64,000 nt of DNA from Abelmoschus esculentus (GCA_035048815.1 JAUCBN010000017.1:9544936-9608935), one strand, 5' to 3'; positions 40,960 to 52,996 are shown, counted from the first letter of the stretch. The notes: a model not told the origin generated them from the letters alone. A program made the numbers and translations.

Positions 40960-43735
40960 TTTACTCGGTTAAAATTCGAATGGATTCTCTATAGAGCTCA
41001 TTTACACATGCTCGTATTAATCGCATCAAAACGACAACTAAATGTTATTAAATTAAATTTTATGAGTTCAAATAGTTAATTATAGGCCTTTGAACAAAAT
41101 TATACAGATTAATCTCAAATTTTTAGCTTTTTACTCGGTTAAAATTTGAACGGAATCTCTATAAAGCCCATTTAGACATGCACGTTTTAATCGCATCAAA
41201 ACGACAACCAAATTTTATTAAAATCAATTTTTATGATTTAAAATATTTAATTATTATCTTTTGAACAAAATTATACAAATTAATCTAAAATTTTGAGAAT
41301 TTTACTCGGTTAAAATTAGAACGGAATCTCTATAAAGTCCATTTAGACATGCACATTTTAATCCCAACAAAACGACAATCAAATATTATTAAATAAAATT
41401 TTATGAGTTTAAATATTTAATTATGGGCTTTTGAACAAAATTGTATAGATTAATCTCAAATTTTAAGATTTTAACTCGGTTAAAATTTGAACGGATTCTC
41501 TATAGAGCACATTTAGACATGCTCGTATTAATCGCATCAAAACGACAACCAAATGTTCTTAAATTAAATTTCATGAGTTGAAATAGTTAATTATAGGCTT
41601 TTGAACAAAATTATACAGATTAAGCTCAAATTTTCAGCTTTTTGCTCGGTTAAAATTCGAACGGATTCTCTATAGAGCTCATTTAGATATGCTCGTATTA
41701 ATCGCATCAAAACGACAACTAAATTTTATTAAATTAAATTTTATGAGTTCAAATAGTTAATTATAGGCTTGTGAACAAAATTATACAGATTAATCTAAAA
41801 TTTTTAGCTTTTTACTCGGTTAAAATTTAAACGGGATCTTTATAAAGCCCATTTAGACATGCACGTTTTAATCGAATCTAAACGACAACCAAATTTTATT
41901 AAAATCAAATTTTTATAATTTCAAATATTTACTTATTAGCTTTTGAACAAAATTATATAGATTAATCTGAAATTTTCAGCTTTTTACTCGGTTAAAATTC
42001 GAACGGATTTCTATAGAGCACATTTAGACATGCTCGTATTAATCGCATCAAAACGACAACCAAATGTTATTAAATTAAATTTTATAAGTTCAAATAGTTA
42101 ATTATAGGCTTTTCAACAAAATTATACTGATTAATCTCAAATTTTCAGCTTTTTACTCGGTTAAAATTCGAACGGATTCTCTATAGAGCACATTTAGACA
42201 TGCTCGTATTAATCGCATCAAAACAATAACCAAATATTATTAAATTAAATTTTATGAGTTTAAATAGTTAATTATAGGCTTTTGAACAAAATTATACAGA
42301 TTAATCTCAAATTTTCAGCTTTTTACTCGGTTAAGATTTGAACGGAATCTCTATAAAGTCCATTTAGACATGCATGTTTTAATCGCATCAAAACTACAAC
42401 CAAATTTTATTAAAATCAAATTTTAAGATTTAAAATATTTAATTATTATCTTTTGAACTAAACTATACAAATTAATCTAAAAATTTCAGAATTTTACTCG
42501 GTTAAAATTAGAACAGAATCTCTATAAAGCCCATTTAGACATGCACGTTTTAATCCCAACATTACGAGAACCAAATATTATTAAATCAAATTTTATGAGT
42601 TTAAATATATAATTATGGGCTTTTGAACAAAATTATATAGATTAATCTCAAATTTTAAGGGTTTTACTCGGTTAAAATTCGAACAGATTCTCTATAGAGC
42701 GTGTTTAGATATGCTCGTATTAATCGCATCAAAACGATAACCAAATGTTATTAAATTAAATTTTATGAGTTCTAATAGTTAATTATAGGCTTTTTCACAA
42801 AATTGTACAGATTAAACTCAAATTTTAAGGTTTTTACTCGGTTAAAATTTGAACGGATTCTCTATAGAGTACATTTAGACATGCTCGTATTAATCGCATC
42901 AAAACGAAAACCAAATGTTCTTAAATTAAATTTTATGAGTTGAAATAGTTAATTATAGGCTTTTGAACAAAATTATACAGATTAATCTCAAATTTTCAGC
43001 TTTTTGCTCGGTTAAAATTCGAACGGATTCTCTATAGAGCTCATTTAGACATGCTCGTATTAATCGCATCAAAACGACAACTAAATGTTATTAAATTAAA
43101 TTTTATGAGTTCAAATAGCTAATTATAGGCTTTTGAACAAAATTATACAGATTAATCTCAAATTTTTAGCTTTTTACTCTGTTAAAATTTGAACGGAATC
43201 TCTATAAAGCCCATTTAGACATGCACGTTTTAATCGCATCAAAACGACAACCAAATTTTATTAAAATCAAATTTTATGATTTAAAATATTTAATTATTAT
43301 CTTTTGAACAAAATTATACAAATTAATCTAAAATTTTCAGAATTTTACTCGGTTAAAATTAGAACGGAATCTCTATAAAGCCCATTTAGACATGCACATT
43401 TTAATCCCAACAAAACGATAATCAAATATTATTAAATCAAATTCTATGAGTTTAAATATTTAATTATGGGCTTTTGAACAAAGTTGTACAGATTAATCTC
43501 AAATTTTAAGGTTTTTACTCGGTTAAAATTTGAATGGATTCTCTATAGAGCACATTTAGACATGCTCGTATTAATCGCATCAAAACGACAACCAAATGTT
43601 GTTAAATTAAATTTTATGAGTTGAAATAGTTAATTATAGGCTTTTGAACAAAATTATACAGATTAATCTCAAATTTTCAGCTTTTTACTCGGTTAAAATT
43701 CGAACGGATTCTCTATAGAGCACATTTAGACATGC
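40960..43735. repeat. Duplicated satellite segments at 8- and 12-monomer offsets
   Basis: AGCTTTTTGCTCGGTT followed by TATAGAGCTCATTTAGA recurs 1362 bp apart (41641 and 43003). So does AAATGTTCTTAAATT with ATGAGTTGAAATAG (41551 and 42913). A separate block of about 0.7 kb at about 41.0-41.7 kb matches about 43.0-43.7 kb at an offset of about 2043 bp (12 monomers), sharing TTATTATCTTTTGAAC, TACAAATTAATCTAAAAT and the CATTTTAATCCC variant. Confidence 0.65.
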
Positions 43736-45056
43736 TCGTATTAATCGCATCAAAACAACAACCAAATATTATTAAATTAAACTTTATGAGTTCAAATAGT
43801 TAATTATCGGCTTTTGAATAAAATTATACAGATTAATCTAAAATTTTCAGCTTTCTACTCGGTTAAAATTCGAACAGAATCTCTATAAAGCATATTTAGA
43901 CATGCATGTTTTAATCGCAACAAAACGACAACCAAATTTTATTAAAATCAAATTTTATGATTTTAAATATTTAATTATTAGCTTTTGAACAAAATTATAA
44001 AGATTAATCTAAAATTTTTAGAATTTTACTCGGTTAAAATTAGAACAGAATCTCTATAAAGCCCATTTAGACAAGCACGTTTTAACCCCAACAATACGAC
44101 AACTAAATGTTATTAAATCAAATTTTATAAGTTTAAATATTTAATTATGGGCTTTCGAACAAAATTATATAGATTAATCTCAAATTTTAAGGTTTTTACT
44201 CGGTTATAATCCGAACGGATTCTCTATAGAGCATATTTAGACATGCTCGTATTAATCGATCAAAACGATAACCAAATGTTATTAAATGAAATTTTATGAG
44301 TTCAAATAGTTAATTATAGGCTTGTGAACAAATCATACAGATTAATCTCAAATTTTTAGCTTTTTACTCGGTTAAAATTCGAACGGAATCTCTATAAAGC
44401 CCATTTAGACATGCACGTTTTAATCGCAACAAAACGACAACCAAATTTTATTAAAATCAAATTTCATGATTTTAAATATTTAATTATTAGCTTTTGAACA
44501 AAATTATAAAGATTAATCTGAAATTTTCAAAATTTTACTCGGTTAAAATTAGAACAGAATCTCTATAAAGCCCATTTAGACATGCACGTTTTAATCCCAA
44601 CAATACGACAACCAAATGTTATTAAATCAAATTTTATGAGTTTAAATATTTAATTATGGACTTTTGAACAAAATTATATATATTAATCTCAAATTTTAAG
44701 GTTTTTGCTCGGTTAAAATTCGAACAGATTCTCTATAGAGCACATTTAGACATGCTCGTATTAATCGCATCAAAACGATAACCAAATATTATTAAATTAA
44801 ATTTTATGAGTTCTAATATTTAATTATAGGTTTTTTTAACAAAATTATACAGATTAATCTCAAATTTTCAACTTTTTACTCTATTAAAATTCGAACGGAA
44901 TCTCTATAAAGCCCATTTAGATATGCACGTTTTAATCGCATCAAAACGATAACTAAATTTTATTAAAATCAAGTTTTATGATTTCAAATAATTAATTATT
45001 AGCTTTTGAACAAAATTATACAGATTAATCTGAAATTTTCAGAATTTTACTTGGTT

Positions 45057-45070
45057 AAAATTAGAACGGA
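45057..45070. repeat. Target site duplication (left) of LINE
   Basis: AAAATTAGAACGGA of the satellite immediately precedes the LINE 5' end and is repeated at 53089-53102 after the poly(A). The intact satellite reads AATTAGAACGGAATCTC. Confidence 0.85.
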
Positions 45071-46973
45071 TATACAGAATGGCCTCATCTCTTAATTCTC
45101 TCTTCCTCTCTCCCCTCCCGTAACTATGTTTCTTTTCCCTTCTTTCCTGTCGCCACTTTTTTCACTTCCCTCCGCCGCTTTTCCCCTTTTTCCTCTCAGT
45201 TTGGTTTCGGTTTTTATGGCATCGTCGTCCTTTTCTCCTGGTGCCATGCTGGCTTCGTGCTCCTGCTTTCTCGGATCTCCACGTCTGTCTGGCGATCTGC
45301 TCGGGCTGTTCTGTCCACCTTTGTGAACGATGGAGACAAGCTTGGTGCTCTTTCTTCCATTGCAGGTCGCGTTGTTGATCGGCGTCAGCGTCCGGTTTAT
45401 CTGGCGTTTTCATGTGGCTGATTGTGACCATACTCGCAAACCAACCGCTACCTCATTGAGAGAGGAGGCCTGGTCTTTACCACTTCTACGTTTCTTCTGT
45501 AGATGGTTTTCTCACAACTGCGTCGCTTTCGACAGTAAGGATGACTTCTTGATCGTCCGGACGACCCAATCCCTCTACGTTCTTTTTCCTTTGCTCCATC
45601 TTTCCTATGGCCGATGCTCTTGTGATCTGAGCAATGGACTCTTTACCGATTCCCTTATTTGTTTGTGCGACTGTTCTTCCCTATGTCAGGAGGACGAAGA
45701 AACAGCTACCTCTATGAGGATCTGTATTTCCATGGCCATTAAGGCTGTTTTACCACCCTTTTTCGGGACTTGTATCTATGCTTCTTCATTGTTCATTCTT
45801 ACTCGGTTTGACTGGATTGTCTTTGTTATTAAAGACTGTTTTGATGCCTTCTTTGGTGTAACTCAGACTTCTTTCCATATCCGAACCTGGGTTCTTATGT
45901 CTGGTTTGGACTCACACTTTTGGAAGGACTTAATCTCTATTATTTTATTTATCTCCTACGGTTATGAAGGACAAGCAGACGTCTTTCTCTTCTTGTTCAC
46001 GCTCCTTTCTCTCGTGTTCTTTTACTACCTTAGACGAACCTTTGATGGTCTTTCACGACCAAGGCTGGGTTTTGCAAACCGACCTACACTTTTATCTTTT
46101 CTTTGGTTTCTCGTTTACTACCTTTGCTATAGGTCTGTTTTATTCCTTTTACTCTTCTTTGTTTGTTATGTTACAGGAGTTATCTTCTATATTTTGGTCC
46201 ATATTTTCCAACCCTTGCACAGGGTCTTTACCAACACCTTCTATGGTGTTTTGCCACCGGTCGGGTTTAACGTTCATCAGGTTTTTCTTTCAACTTTTTT
46301 CGGTGCACAGGTTATCCATCGGTTTCGTTTTCTATGGGTGCTTCGTGCTTGCATCCTCCTACAGCTCTTTGTTGGGTCTCTTCTACGAGTTCCGTTGCGA
46401 TCTTCAAGCCCCCATTCTCCTGTCTTGATCGGTTTGCTTCTTCCCTTTTGATCTCCTTTTTCGCTTACTGCTCCTAACATACCAACCCGTTTCTGGGTTT
46501 CTTCTAACACCTTTTATGGTGTCAATAAGTTGGCCTCATCTTTTCGTTGTATGCCTACTACCCTCTTCAAGTTAATTACTTCTTTCCATGCCAAAGTTTA
46601 CTTATTCTCTAACTCCTTTTTTATTAAAACACTCTTTTTTAAAGAAGGTGTTATATATTATCTTCTTTCTTATATTCCACAACAATCTTTTTTATATTTT
46701 TTAACCTTTGTTACTTTGACTTCTATGTGCTTTCAAATACCTAAATTGTCTCATACTCCAATATTTTATTATTCTTTAATTATCTTTTATAATATCTTCT
46801 ATCTTTTTTACTTCTCATGTTCTTTCAATTGTTTCAATTGTACTCCTGATACACTTCAAACTCTTTCCTTCTTATATAAATCTGCCCATCCCCCTCATTT
46901 TTTACTATCTACCACACGCCTCTCTTACTTTTCTTCTCTCAAGTCTCCTTCTATTCTTTTTAATCTCCCCATC
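45071..46973 (+). other. LINE 5' leader, pyrimidine-rich
   Basis: About 1.9 kb of C/T-rich sequence between the 5' target duplication and the likely ORF1 start. It begins TATACAGAATGGCCTCATC. It contains two small hairpins with arms AACACC and GGTGTT (46233-46250) and AACACC and GGTGTC (46506-46523), and a long open frame annotated separately. Plant L1 elements commonly have an untranslated leader with an internal promoter here. I cannot locate a promoter. Confidence 0.7.
45330..46451 (+). CDS. Doubtful 373-codon open frame in the LINE leader
   Basis: A continuous ATG-to-stop frame of 373 codons in the LINE 5' leader. The translation is dominated by Leu, Phe, Ser, Val and Cys, as expected when a T-rich strand is translated, with many hydrophobic stretches that would mimic membrane segments. 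I recognise no domain or motif. Plant L1 elements are not known to need a third protein upstream of ORF1. The ORF1 and ORF2 frames of this copy have decayed while this one is still open, which is either chance from low stop-codon density in pyrimidine-rich DNA or a hint of coding. I favour chance. Confidence 0.15.
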   Translation: METSLVLFLPLQVALLIGVSVRFIWRFHVADCDHTRKPTATSLREEAWSLPLLRFFCRWFSHNCVAFDSKDDFLIVRTTQSLYVLFPLLHLSYGRCSCDLSNGLFTDSLICLCDCSSLCQEDEETATSMRICISMAIKAVLPPFFGTCIYASSLFILTRFDWIVFVIKDCFDAFFGVTQTSFHIRTWVLMSGLDSHFWKDLISIILFISYGYEGQADVFLFLFTLLSLVFFYYLRRTFDGLSRPRLGFANRPTLLSFLWFLVYYLCYRSVLFLLLFFVCYVTGVIFYILVHIFQPLHRVFTNTFYGVLPPVGFNVHQVFLSTFFGAQVIHRFRFLWVLRACILLQLFVGSLLRVPLRSSSPHSPVLIGLLLPF

Positions 46974-48322
46974 ATGGACTCTAAGTCTTTTCTCCAACAC
47001 AATGGCAATATCCAATTTACTGCTGATGAGCAAGCAACTATTTTCCAACCCAATATTTCTTGGGGTCTATCGGAAGATGAAACACGAGCATCCCTTCTCG
47101 AGAATCTTATTTCCTCAAAGGAAATCGATGATCAGGTGATTGTTAAAGCTTTTACTGGCATCTGGACAATGACCAAGCTTGTTTCCATACAAATTTTGCA
47201 ACCACATGTGTTCCTCATCCGCTTCAAGGATGAGAAAATCAAGGATGATATACTCTTTAGAGGTCCCTGGACATACAAAGATGAATGGCTTGCTCTTACT
47301 CCATACAATCCTTCTATTATGTTTGATGAGAATTCTTTTTCTACGATGAATATTTGGGTACGTATTTACAACATCCCACACATTTTTCTGGCTACGGAGG
47401 AATCGGCTAGTGATATTGGCATGTCCCTTGGGACTATTATTGGAGTTGTTAGGAAAATTGATACGAGGAAAATTGATCTCAACATGGTTGACTACCTCCG
47501 GGTTGGTTTGTCGATTGATATTACGCAGCCAATTCGGCGTTGTGTTGCTCTCGGGGGTGGACCCTCAACAAGGTTTTGCTTGCTCCAATATGAACGTCTT
47601 CCTACAATTTGCTATTGTTGTGGCCGTGTTGGCCGTTCCCTAGATTTTTGCTCTATTCCGGTGGAATCACGACCTGATCAACTCCCTTTTGGTGACTGGC
47701 TAAGGTACCTTCCTAAGAGGAAAGATTCACAACCTACTCAAAAAGGTCATATCCGTTATATCGCCAATGATACCACTGCTCAACAAATGCCTACACCCTC
47801 CCAAGCACCTAGCGCCAATACCAATAATGAAAAGGGTAAAGCCCCTCCCTTCCGACCAACGGCCATGAGTCTGCTCCAAATGCTGAACTACCAACTAATA
47901 TGCCCAAAGGTCCCAGAATCCTCCTAACGGTTCCTAATAAACTCTTTGCTCGTCGATATCCTACGCAGCCGTTGCAAATGATCTTTCCTGACCAAGGCTC
48001 TAATATTACTACAAGACAACAGTCCAATGCCAACATGGGGGAGGTGAGTCTCTCTGATCCAGATCTCCATGAGTTGGAGGCTGATCTCGCCAATGACCAT
48101 GATTTCTAGGAGGCAGCTGATTGGCTCGATTCTGCGCCTACGCCTAAGCGTTCCATCCGTCCAACCTCAAGTAGAGGTGCCAAGAGAACTCCTCCCTCTG
48201 ATGATTCTACTAGGGTCAAGCGATCGAGAGCTAGCACGACTCCCATGGAGAAAGTTGGGATGAGTAGCGCAAAAAACTCTGCGGCGGAGGTTGACCCTGA
48301 TCAACCCCGCCGAGCAAAATGA
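46974..48322 (+). pseudogene. LINE ORF1 (DUF4283/zinc-knuckle RNA-binding protein), broken
   Basis: ORF1 proteins of plant L1 elements bind the element RNA to form the retrotransposition particle. I start it at the ATG at 46974 (CATCATGGACTC) because the in-frame upstream codons look like translated T-rich leader. Residues about 35-200 match the DUF4283 pattern (LIRFKDEKIKDDILFRGPWT, then MNIWVRIYNIP). A zinc knuckle follows at residues 213-226, C-X2-C-X4-R-X4-C, where the usual His is Arg (R221), so zinc binding is probably lost. The frame shifts between about 47841 and 47870, near a C-rich run. A TAG at 48107-48109 then interrupts a recognisable basic C-terminus that ends at TGA 48320-48322. 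Three events therefore disable it. Confidence 0.85.
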
Positions 48323-48403
48323 TTACTTTCTATTAGAACTGTATGGGCCCTGACAACGCTCTGACAGTTCCTGTTTCTCAACATGCTGTCATCATGCATG
48401 CTA
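48254..48403 (+). repeat. ORF1/ORF2 junction, first copy
   Basis: This stretch covers the ORF1 C-terminal codons and a degenerate ORF2 start (ATG at 48318, then an in-frame TAG six codons in). It aligns to 48844-48993 at an offset of about 590 bp: GGGATGAG, AAAAAACTC, GATCAACCCCG and AACTGT...GGG are shared, with many substitutions. This copy is the more decayed one for ORF2. Confidence 0.75.
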
Positions 48404-48843
48404 CCTTTTCTTTCATGCTTTCATCTTTTTTACGTTTGTTAGGAACTTATGGCCACTTGGGCCCTATCTTTTTAATTCTTGTTTTGATGTCTCTTTTTAT
48501 ATGGAATAATAATACTTTTATTGCTTTGTTTTTTTATACTGATTGTTTTTCTGTTCGTATTTTCTTTGTTTTTATATTTGTCTCCTTTGTCTACCATCTT
48601 TCTTTTATACGTTTTTTTCCTGATCTAAATATACCATCCTTACTAAGGGATTACTCCAACATCTGTTATGATGTTAGGCTTTTTACCGTTGATTCGTGTA
48701 CTACTCGATGTGGTCACTTTATGACTCGTTTGTGGTTTTAGATTCCCTCCCTTTCGTTATTCCCACCTTTATATATGAGTCACAATACTTCTTCATTTAC
48801 TATTACTATATCCTTCGACAAATTTAAGACCAAAACTGATACA
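48404..48843 (+). other. T-rich spacer between duplicated LINE junction copies
   Basis: About 440 bp of T-rich sequence with no recognisable domain. It lies between the two copies of the ORF1/ORF2 junction and looks compositionally like the LINE 5' leader. It may be leader-like sequence brought in by template switching or recombination, or a diverged inter-ORF region. A short open frame at 48343-48741 gives only a low-complexity hydrophobic translation. Confidence 0.5.
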
Positions 48844-48993
48844 GCTGGGATGAGCAGCGTAAAAAACTCTTCGGCGGTGGTTGACTGTGATCAACCCCGT
48901 CGAGAGAGATAAAAATCTTATGTTGGAACTGTCAGGGTCTTGGGAACACCCAGGCAGTTCGTGCCTTACAACGTGCTGCTACCAAGCATGATG
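48844..48993 (+). repeat. ORF1/ORF2 junction, second copy
   Basis: Second copy of the junction, leading into the recognisable ORF2 endonuclease. Here the ORF2 start codon position reads ATA (48909-48911) in front of AAAATCTTATGTTGG, where related elements have ATG AAA. Confidence 0.75.
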
Positions 48994-51900
48994 CCGATTG
49001 TCTCTTTCTTTGTGAGACTAGATTGAACTCACACAATATGGAACAGATTAAGCACAAACTTGGCATGCATGGCTGTTTCGCCGTTACTCCCGGGCCATCT
49101 TGTACTGGGCTTGCTATTATTTGGAATACCAAAACTTCAATCGATTTGCTTTCTTATTCGGATCGTCATATTGACGTCCTTATTTCCTTCGGGTCAGTGC
49201 AATTCCACTTTTTCGGCCTACATGGCTTCCCCGAAATTGCGAACAAATGTAAAACTTGGTAGCTAATAGATTCTCTCCAATCAACCTCAACCCTCCCCTG
49301 GCTCCTAGGGGGGGATTTCAATGAAATCCTTTATGATTATGAAAAGCAAGGTGGTTCTCGCCATGCGCGACCGCAAATTAATAACTTTCGAGATTGTCTT
49401 GATCGGAATGACCTTTTTGACTGTAAACCGATTTCTGGTTGGTTCACTTGGTCTAGATCATGTCGTACTACTGGAACCATTCTGGAAAGAATTGATCGCT
49501 TCCTTGGTAACTCCGCATGGTTTCATCTTTTCCCAACTGCGAAGCTATGTCCTTTTTTCAGGCACGTTCTGATCACTGCCCTATCTTAATGGATACCAAC
49601 CCTTGACAACCTCTGCGATCTAAACGAACTAGTACCCTTTTTCGTTATGAGAGTTGTTGGGCTGACAACCCAGACGTCCTCTTCCGAATCGCTGAGATTT
49701 GGTCCAACCAAACTTCTTCGACTCTTACGAAGCTTCATGATATTGGAAGATTCTTAGCTATATGGAAGACTAATAAGCGCATTAAATCTAATGAGCGCAT
49801 AACTCAACTGACTAACTTTATCAATATGTGCCTCAAACGCTAGCTTTCAGATTCGGAAATTCAAGACTTTCTTTCTGCTAAAAGCGAGCTTGATAGCCTT
49901 CTCAATGCAAAGGAAATTTATTGGGCTCAACGAGCTCGGACACACTGGTTAGAGTATGGTGACAAAAACACCTCATTCTTTCATGCCAGGGCGAACAACC
50001 GTCAGAGGAAGAATCATTTGGCTGGACTTTTTAACCACCAGAATATATGGCAAACCAACACGGTGGACATTATGTCTACTGCCATTAACTACTTTCAAAA
50101 CCATTTCGCATCTTCCTCTCCCTCTATAGCATCTTACATCTTGGATAACATTCCTTCTATTGTTACCGATTCCATGAACAATGATCTTAACAAGGACTTC
50201 ACTGCAGACGAAATCTTTATTGCTTTTCGTGATATTGACCCGAGGAAAGCCCCAGGAGTTGATGGCTTCCCGAGCGGTTTCTTCCGAAAGTATTGGAACA
50301 TTCTTGGTCAGGATTTTACAAATCTCTGCCTCGGACTCCTGAGAGGGTCTGTTAATATGGAAGAGGTTAATCGGTCCATCATTGTTCTTATTCCCAAAAT
50401 AAGTGACCCTACTATGATGCGGCATCTCCGGCCTATTAGTCTTTGTACAGTTATCTATAAAACTATGTCAAAAGTTTTAGTTAATCGTCTAAAGTCTATT
50501 ATACCTTTATGTATCAGTGGTAATCAAGCTGCTTTCGTCCATAGGCGGAACATTACTGATAACATTCTTATAGCTCATGAGCTCATCCATACGTTACATA
50601 CTGATGCCACTTCTCTGGTGAGAGGTGCAAGTTTAAAACTTGATATGGAAAAGGCATTTGACCGTGTTGAATGGTCCTTTCTCGAACAAATTATGGCTCG
50701 TCTAGGGTTGAAGCCGGAGTGGGTTTCCCTTATTATGAGGTATGTTTCCTCGGTATCATTTCAAGTTCGCATTAATGGCTCCCTTTCTCACCCTTTCAAA
50801 CCCAATAGAGGTCTACGGCAAGGGGATCCTCTCTCCCCTTTCTTGTTTCTTTTCTGTACTCAAGGCCTATCAGCTTTGCTCAATTTTGAGCAGACAAATG
50901 GTTATCTCCCTGGGCTCTGTGCCAGCAGGAATGGGCCTCGTGTCAACCATCTTCTTTTTGCAGATGACTATGTTATTTTCTTCAAAAATACGACTACAAA
51001 AGCTCAACGCCTTAAGGTTGTTTTGCATACTTATGCCGCCTCGTCTGGACAGGCGGTGAATTTTGAAAAATCGACCATCTTTTTTTCGCGGAAAACTTCC
51101 TCTTCGCTTAGGGCGGCTATCAATACTATTCTTCATGTCCGAGAAGTGGATGATCCGGGTATTTATCTCGGAGTTCCTCTCCTTATCGGAAAGAACAAAA
51201 CTGCAGCTTTGGGCTTTACTAGGGACAATATTAACGCCCGTTTGAGTACGTGGGATAAACATCTCCTTTCTTTCAGCGGTAGAGAGATTTTCATCAAATC
51301 TGTAATACAATCTATACCTCAGTATGTTATGTCTTGTTATCTTTTACCATAAAATATTATTGATGATATGATCACCGCGATACGTTGGTAATGGTGGTCT
51401 GAGAAAGCTGACAAACTAGGTTGGCATATGCTTTCTTGGGATACTATTTGTCTACCGAAAATAGCTGGGGGTGTAGGATTTCGTGATCTTCATCATTTCA
51501 ACGTTGCCTTACTAGGTAAACAAATTTGGCGTTTAATTTGTGAGCCTGATAACCTCCTTAGTCAGGCCTACAAATGCAAATACTATCCAATGGGCTCAGT
51601 CCTTGACTCTGATTCCACTCGGAGTTCTTCCTTTGCTTGGAAAGGTCTTAGTATTGCTATTTCCAAGCTTCGCAATGGCTTCTTTAAACGTCCTGGAATG
51701 TTCAGTAATGTCCAGATCTATTTTGACAGGTGGGGTGGTTCTCAGCCTGTAAACCTTTACGGTGTTTATGGGGTGAATGAAGAAATCCCTCTTCGTGCAG
51801 GAACTTTCATGTTGCATAATTCACCCCGTTGGGATGAATTAAAAGTAAGAGAGTATTTTTGCCATAAAGATGCTAATACCATACTTAATGTCCCAATTAT

Positions 51901-52996
51901 AAATGATGTCAAGGACACCATTCTCTGGGGTCACCATGATGCTGGTATCTATACAGTAAGCTCTGGTTATCAATTTCTGCAGTTACAGCCAAGGCCTGTT
52001 AATAGGCCCTCTAAACTATGGAAAATTTTATCTAAACTGCCTACTCTACTCAAAGTTCGTTCCTTTGGTTGGCGGTTGTGTCATGATGCACTACCCTCTG
52101 GTCAGAAAATCCTTCAAGCCAATCTTGGGCCAGGGGTTTGCCCTATCTGTAATATGGCTATTGAATCCTCCCTCCATGCTATGAGGGATTGTCCTAGTGC
52201 TAAGGAGACGCTCCTTTTGACAGGACTCCCAGCCCGAATTCTGTCCAATATTCATTCTTCCCCTCATCAATGGCTTTCTGATGTTGCTAGTTTCCTTTCC
52301 TTGCACCAATTCTCTCTTCTTATCACAGTTTTATGGAATTTATGGAACCGCCGTAATGATTTTGTCCATAATAATCATCTTCAGCCGGCCTGGTTAACTG
52401 TTGCCAATGCTCAAAAACTCTTTAATGATTATACATCAACTTCTGATGTGTCCCGCCAGTGCTCCCAGCTAGCTGAGCCCACTTTCGCTCAAGCTAGATG
52501 GACGAAACCGGCTCCTGGTTTCGTTAAGATTAACACAGATGGGGATTTTGACCCTGTCTTAAAAGGGGCTACGGTAGGTGTCATTGCTCGAGACTCTGAT
52601 GGCTTAGTCCTCGATGGCTGCTCTTTGCCTCTTATCTGTCTGGATCCTGCCTCTGCCGAGGCTCTCACTATTCTGGAAGGTTTACGTTTTGCTGCCACCC
52701 ACGGATGGTCTAATGTGGTTATTGAAACGGATTCTGCCTCCATCGCCAACAAGGTTAACAACGCTTCTTACCAAGATCTTTCCACAGTACGGCACTTGGT
52801 GACTCGCATCCGCTCCACTCTTGGTACTTTGCCTGATTGCAAGATCTGTTATATACCTAGAGCTGCCAATGTTGTAACCCATGTTTTGGTTACTAGGGCT
52901 TTACGTTCTTTTACTTCTTGTACCTTTGATTGCTTTTTTCCCGATTATATTCGGGCTTCTATAAACTCGGAGAGGTTTTCCTCTTCTTCTCAATAA
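48909..52996 (+). pseudogene. LINE ORF2 (endonuclease, reverse transcriptase, RNase H), broken
   Basis: ORF2 nicks target DNA and copies element RNA into it. In order: APE-type endonuclease at about 48909-49590 (N-terminal KILCWNCQGLG; GGDFNEIL at about 49311; SDHCPIL at 49568); reverse transcriptase at about 50200-51100 (KLDMEKAFDRVEW motif A, GLRQGDPLSPFLF motif B, FADD active site at 50957-50968); zf-RVT at about 52010-52200 (CPICNMAIESSLHAMRDC); and RNase H at about 52500-52930 with acidic residues at codons 52538 (D), 52658 (E) and 52730 (D). Lesions: apparent ATG-to-ATA start, TAG 49260, a frameshift in the T run at about 49551-49560, TGA 49604, TAG 49841, TAA 51350 and TAA 51389. The RT-RNase H part is otherwise well preserved, suggesting moderate age. 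Confidence 0.93.

Larger units (their letters stand above)
30304..45070. repeat. ~170-bp satellite, block II (mostly monomeric, diverged)
   Basis: Same satellite and same orientation as block I, resuming in phase after the solo LTR. Beyond the 7-mer unit, adjacent monomers differ more and no long HOR array is visible. Exceptions are a trimer-period patch at about 37.85-38.95 kb and duplicated segments at about 41-43.7 kb. Several monomers are shortened: near 33046 (ATTAATCTCTATAGAGAAC), 35047 (TCTCAAAACTCGGAT), 36655 (AAAACATAAAATC), 36895 (TCTCAAATCGAACGG) and 39075. No gene is present. Confidence 0.95.

Noticed and set aside
45162..46510. Overlapping minus-strand open frames in the LINE leader (45162-45431, 46277-46510)
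   Set aside because: They are antisense to the plus-strand LINE, carry no recognisable domain and follow from the skewed base composition.
50018..51352. Treating the reverse transcriptase frame and 51428-52996 as two intact genes
   Set aside because: They are one ORF2 in the same reading frame separated by two TAA codons (51350 and 51389), so the unit is a pseudogene.
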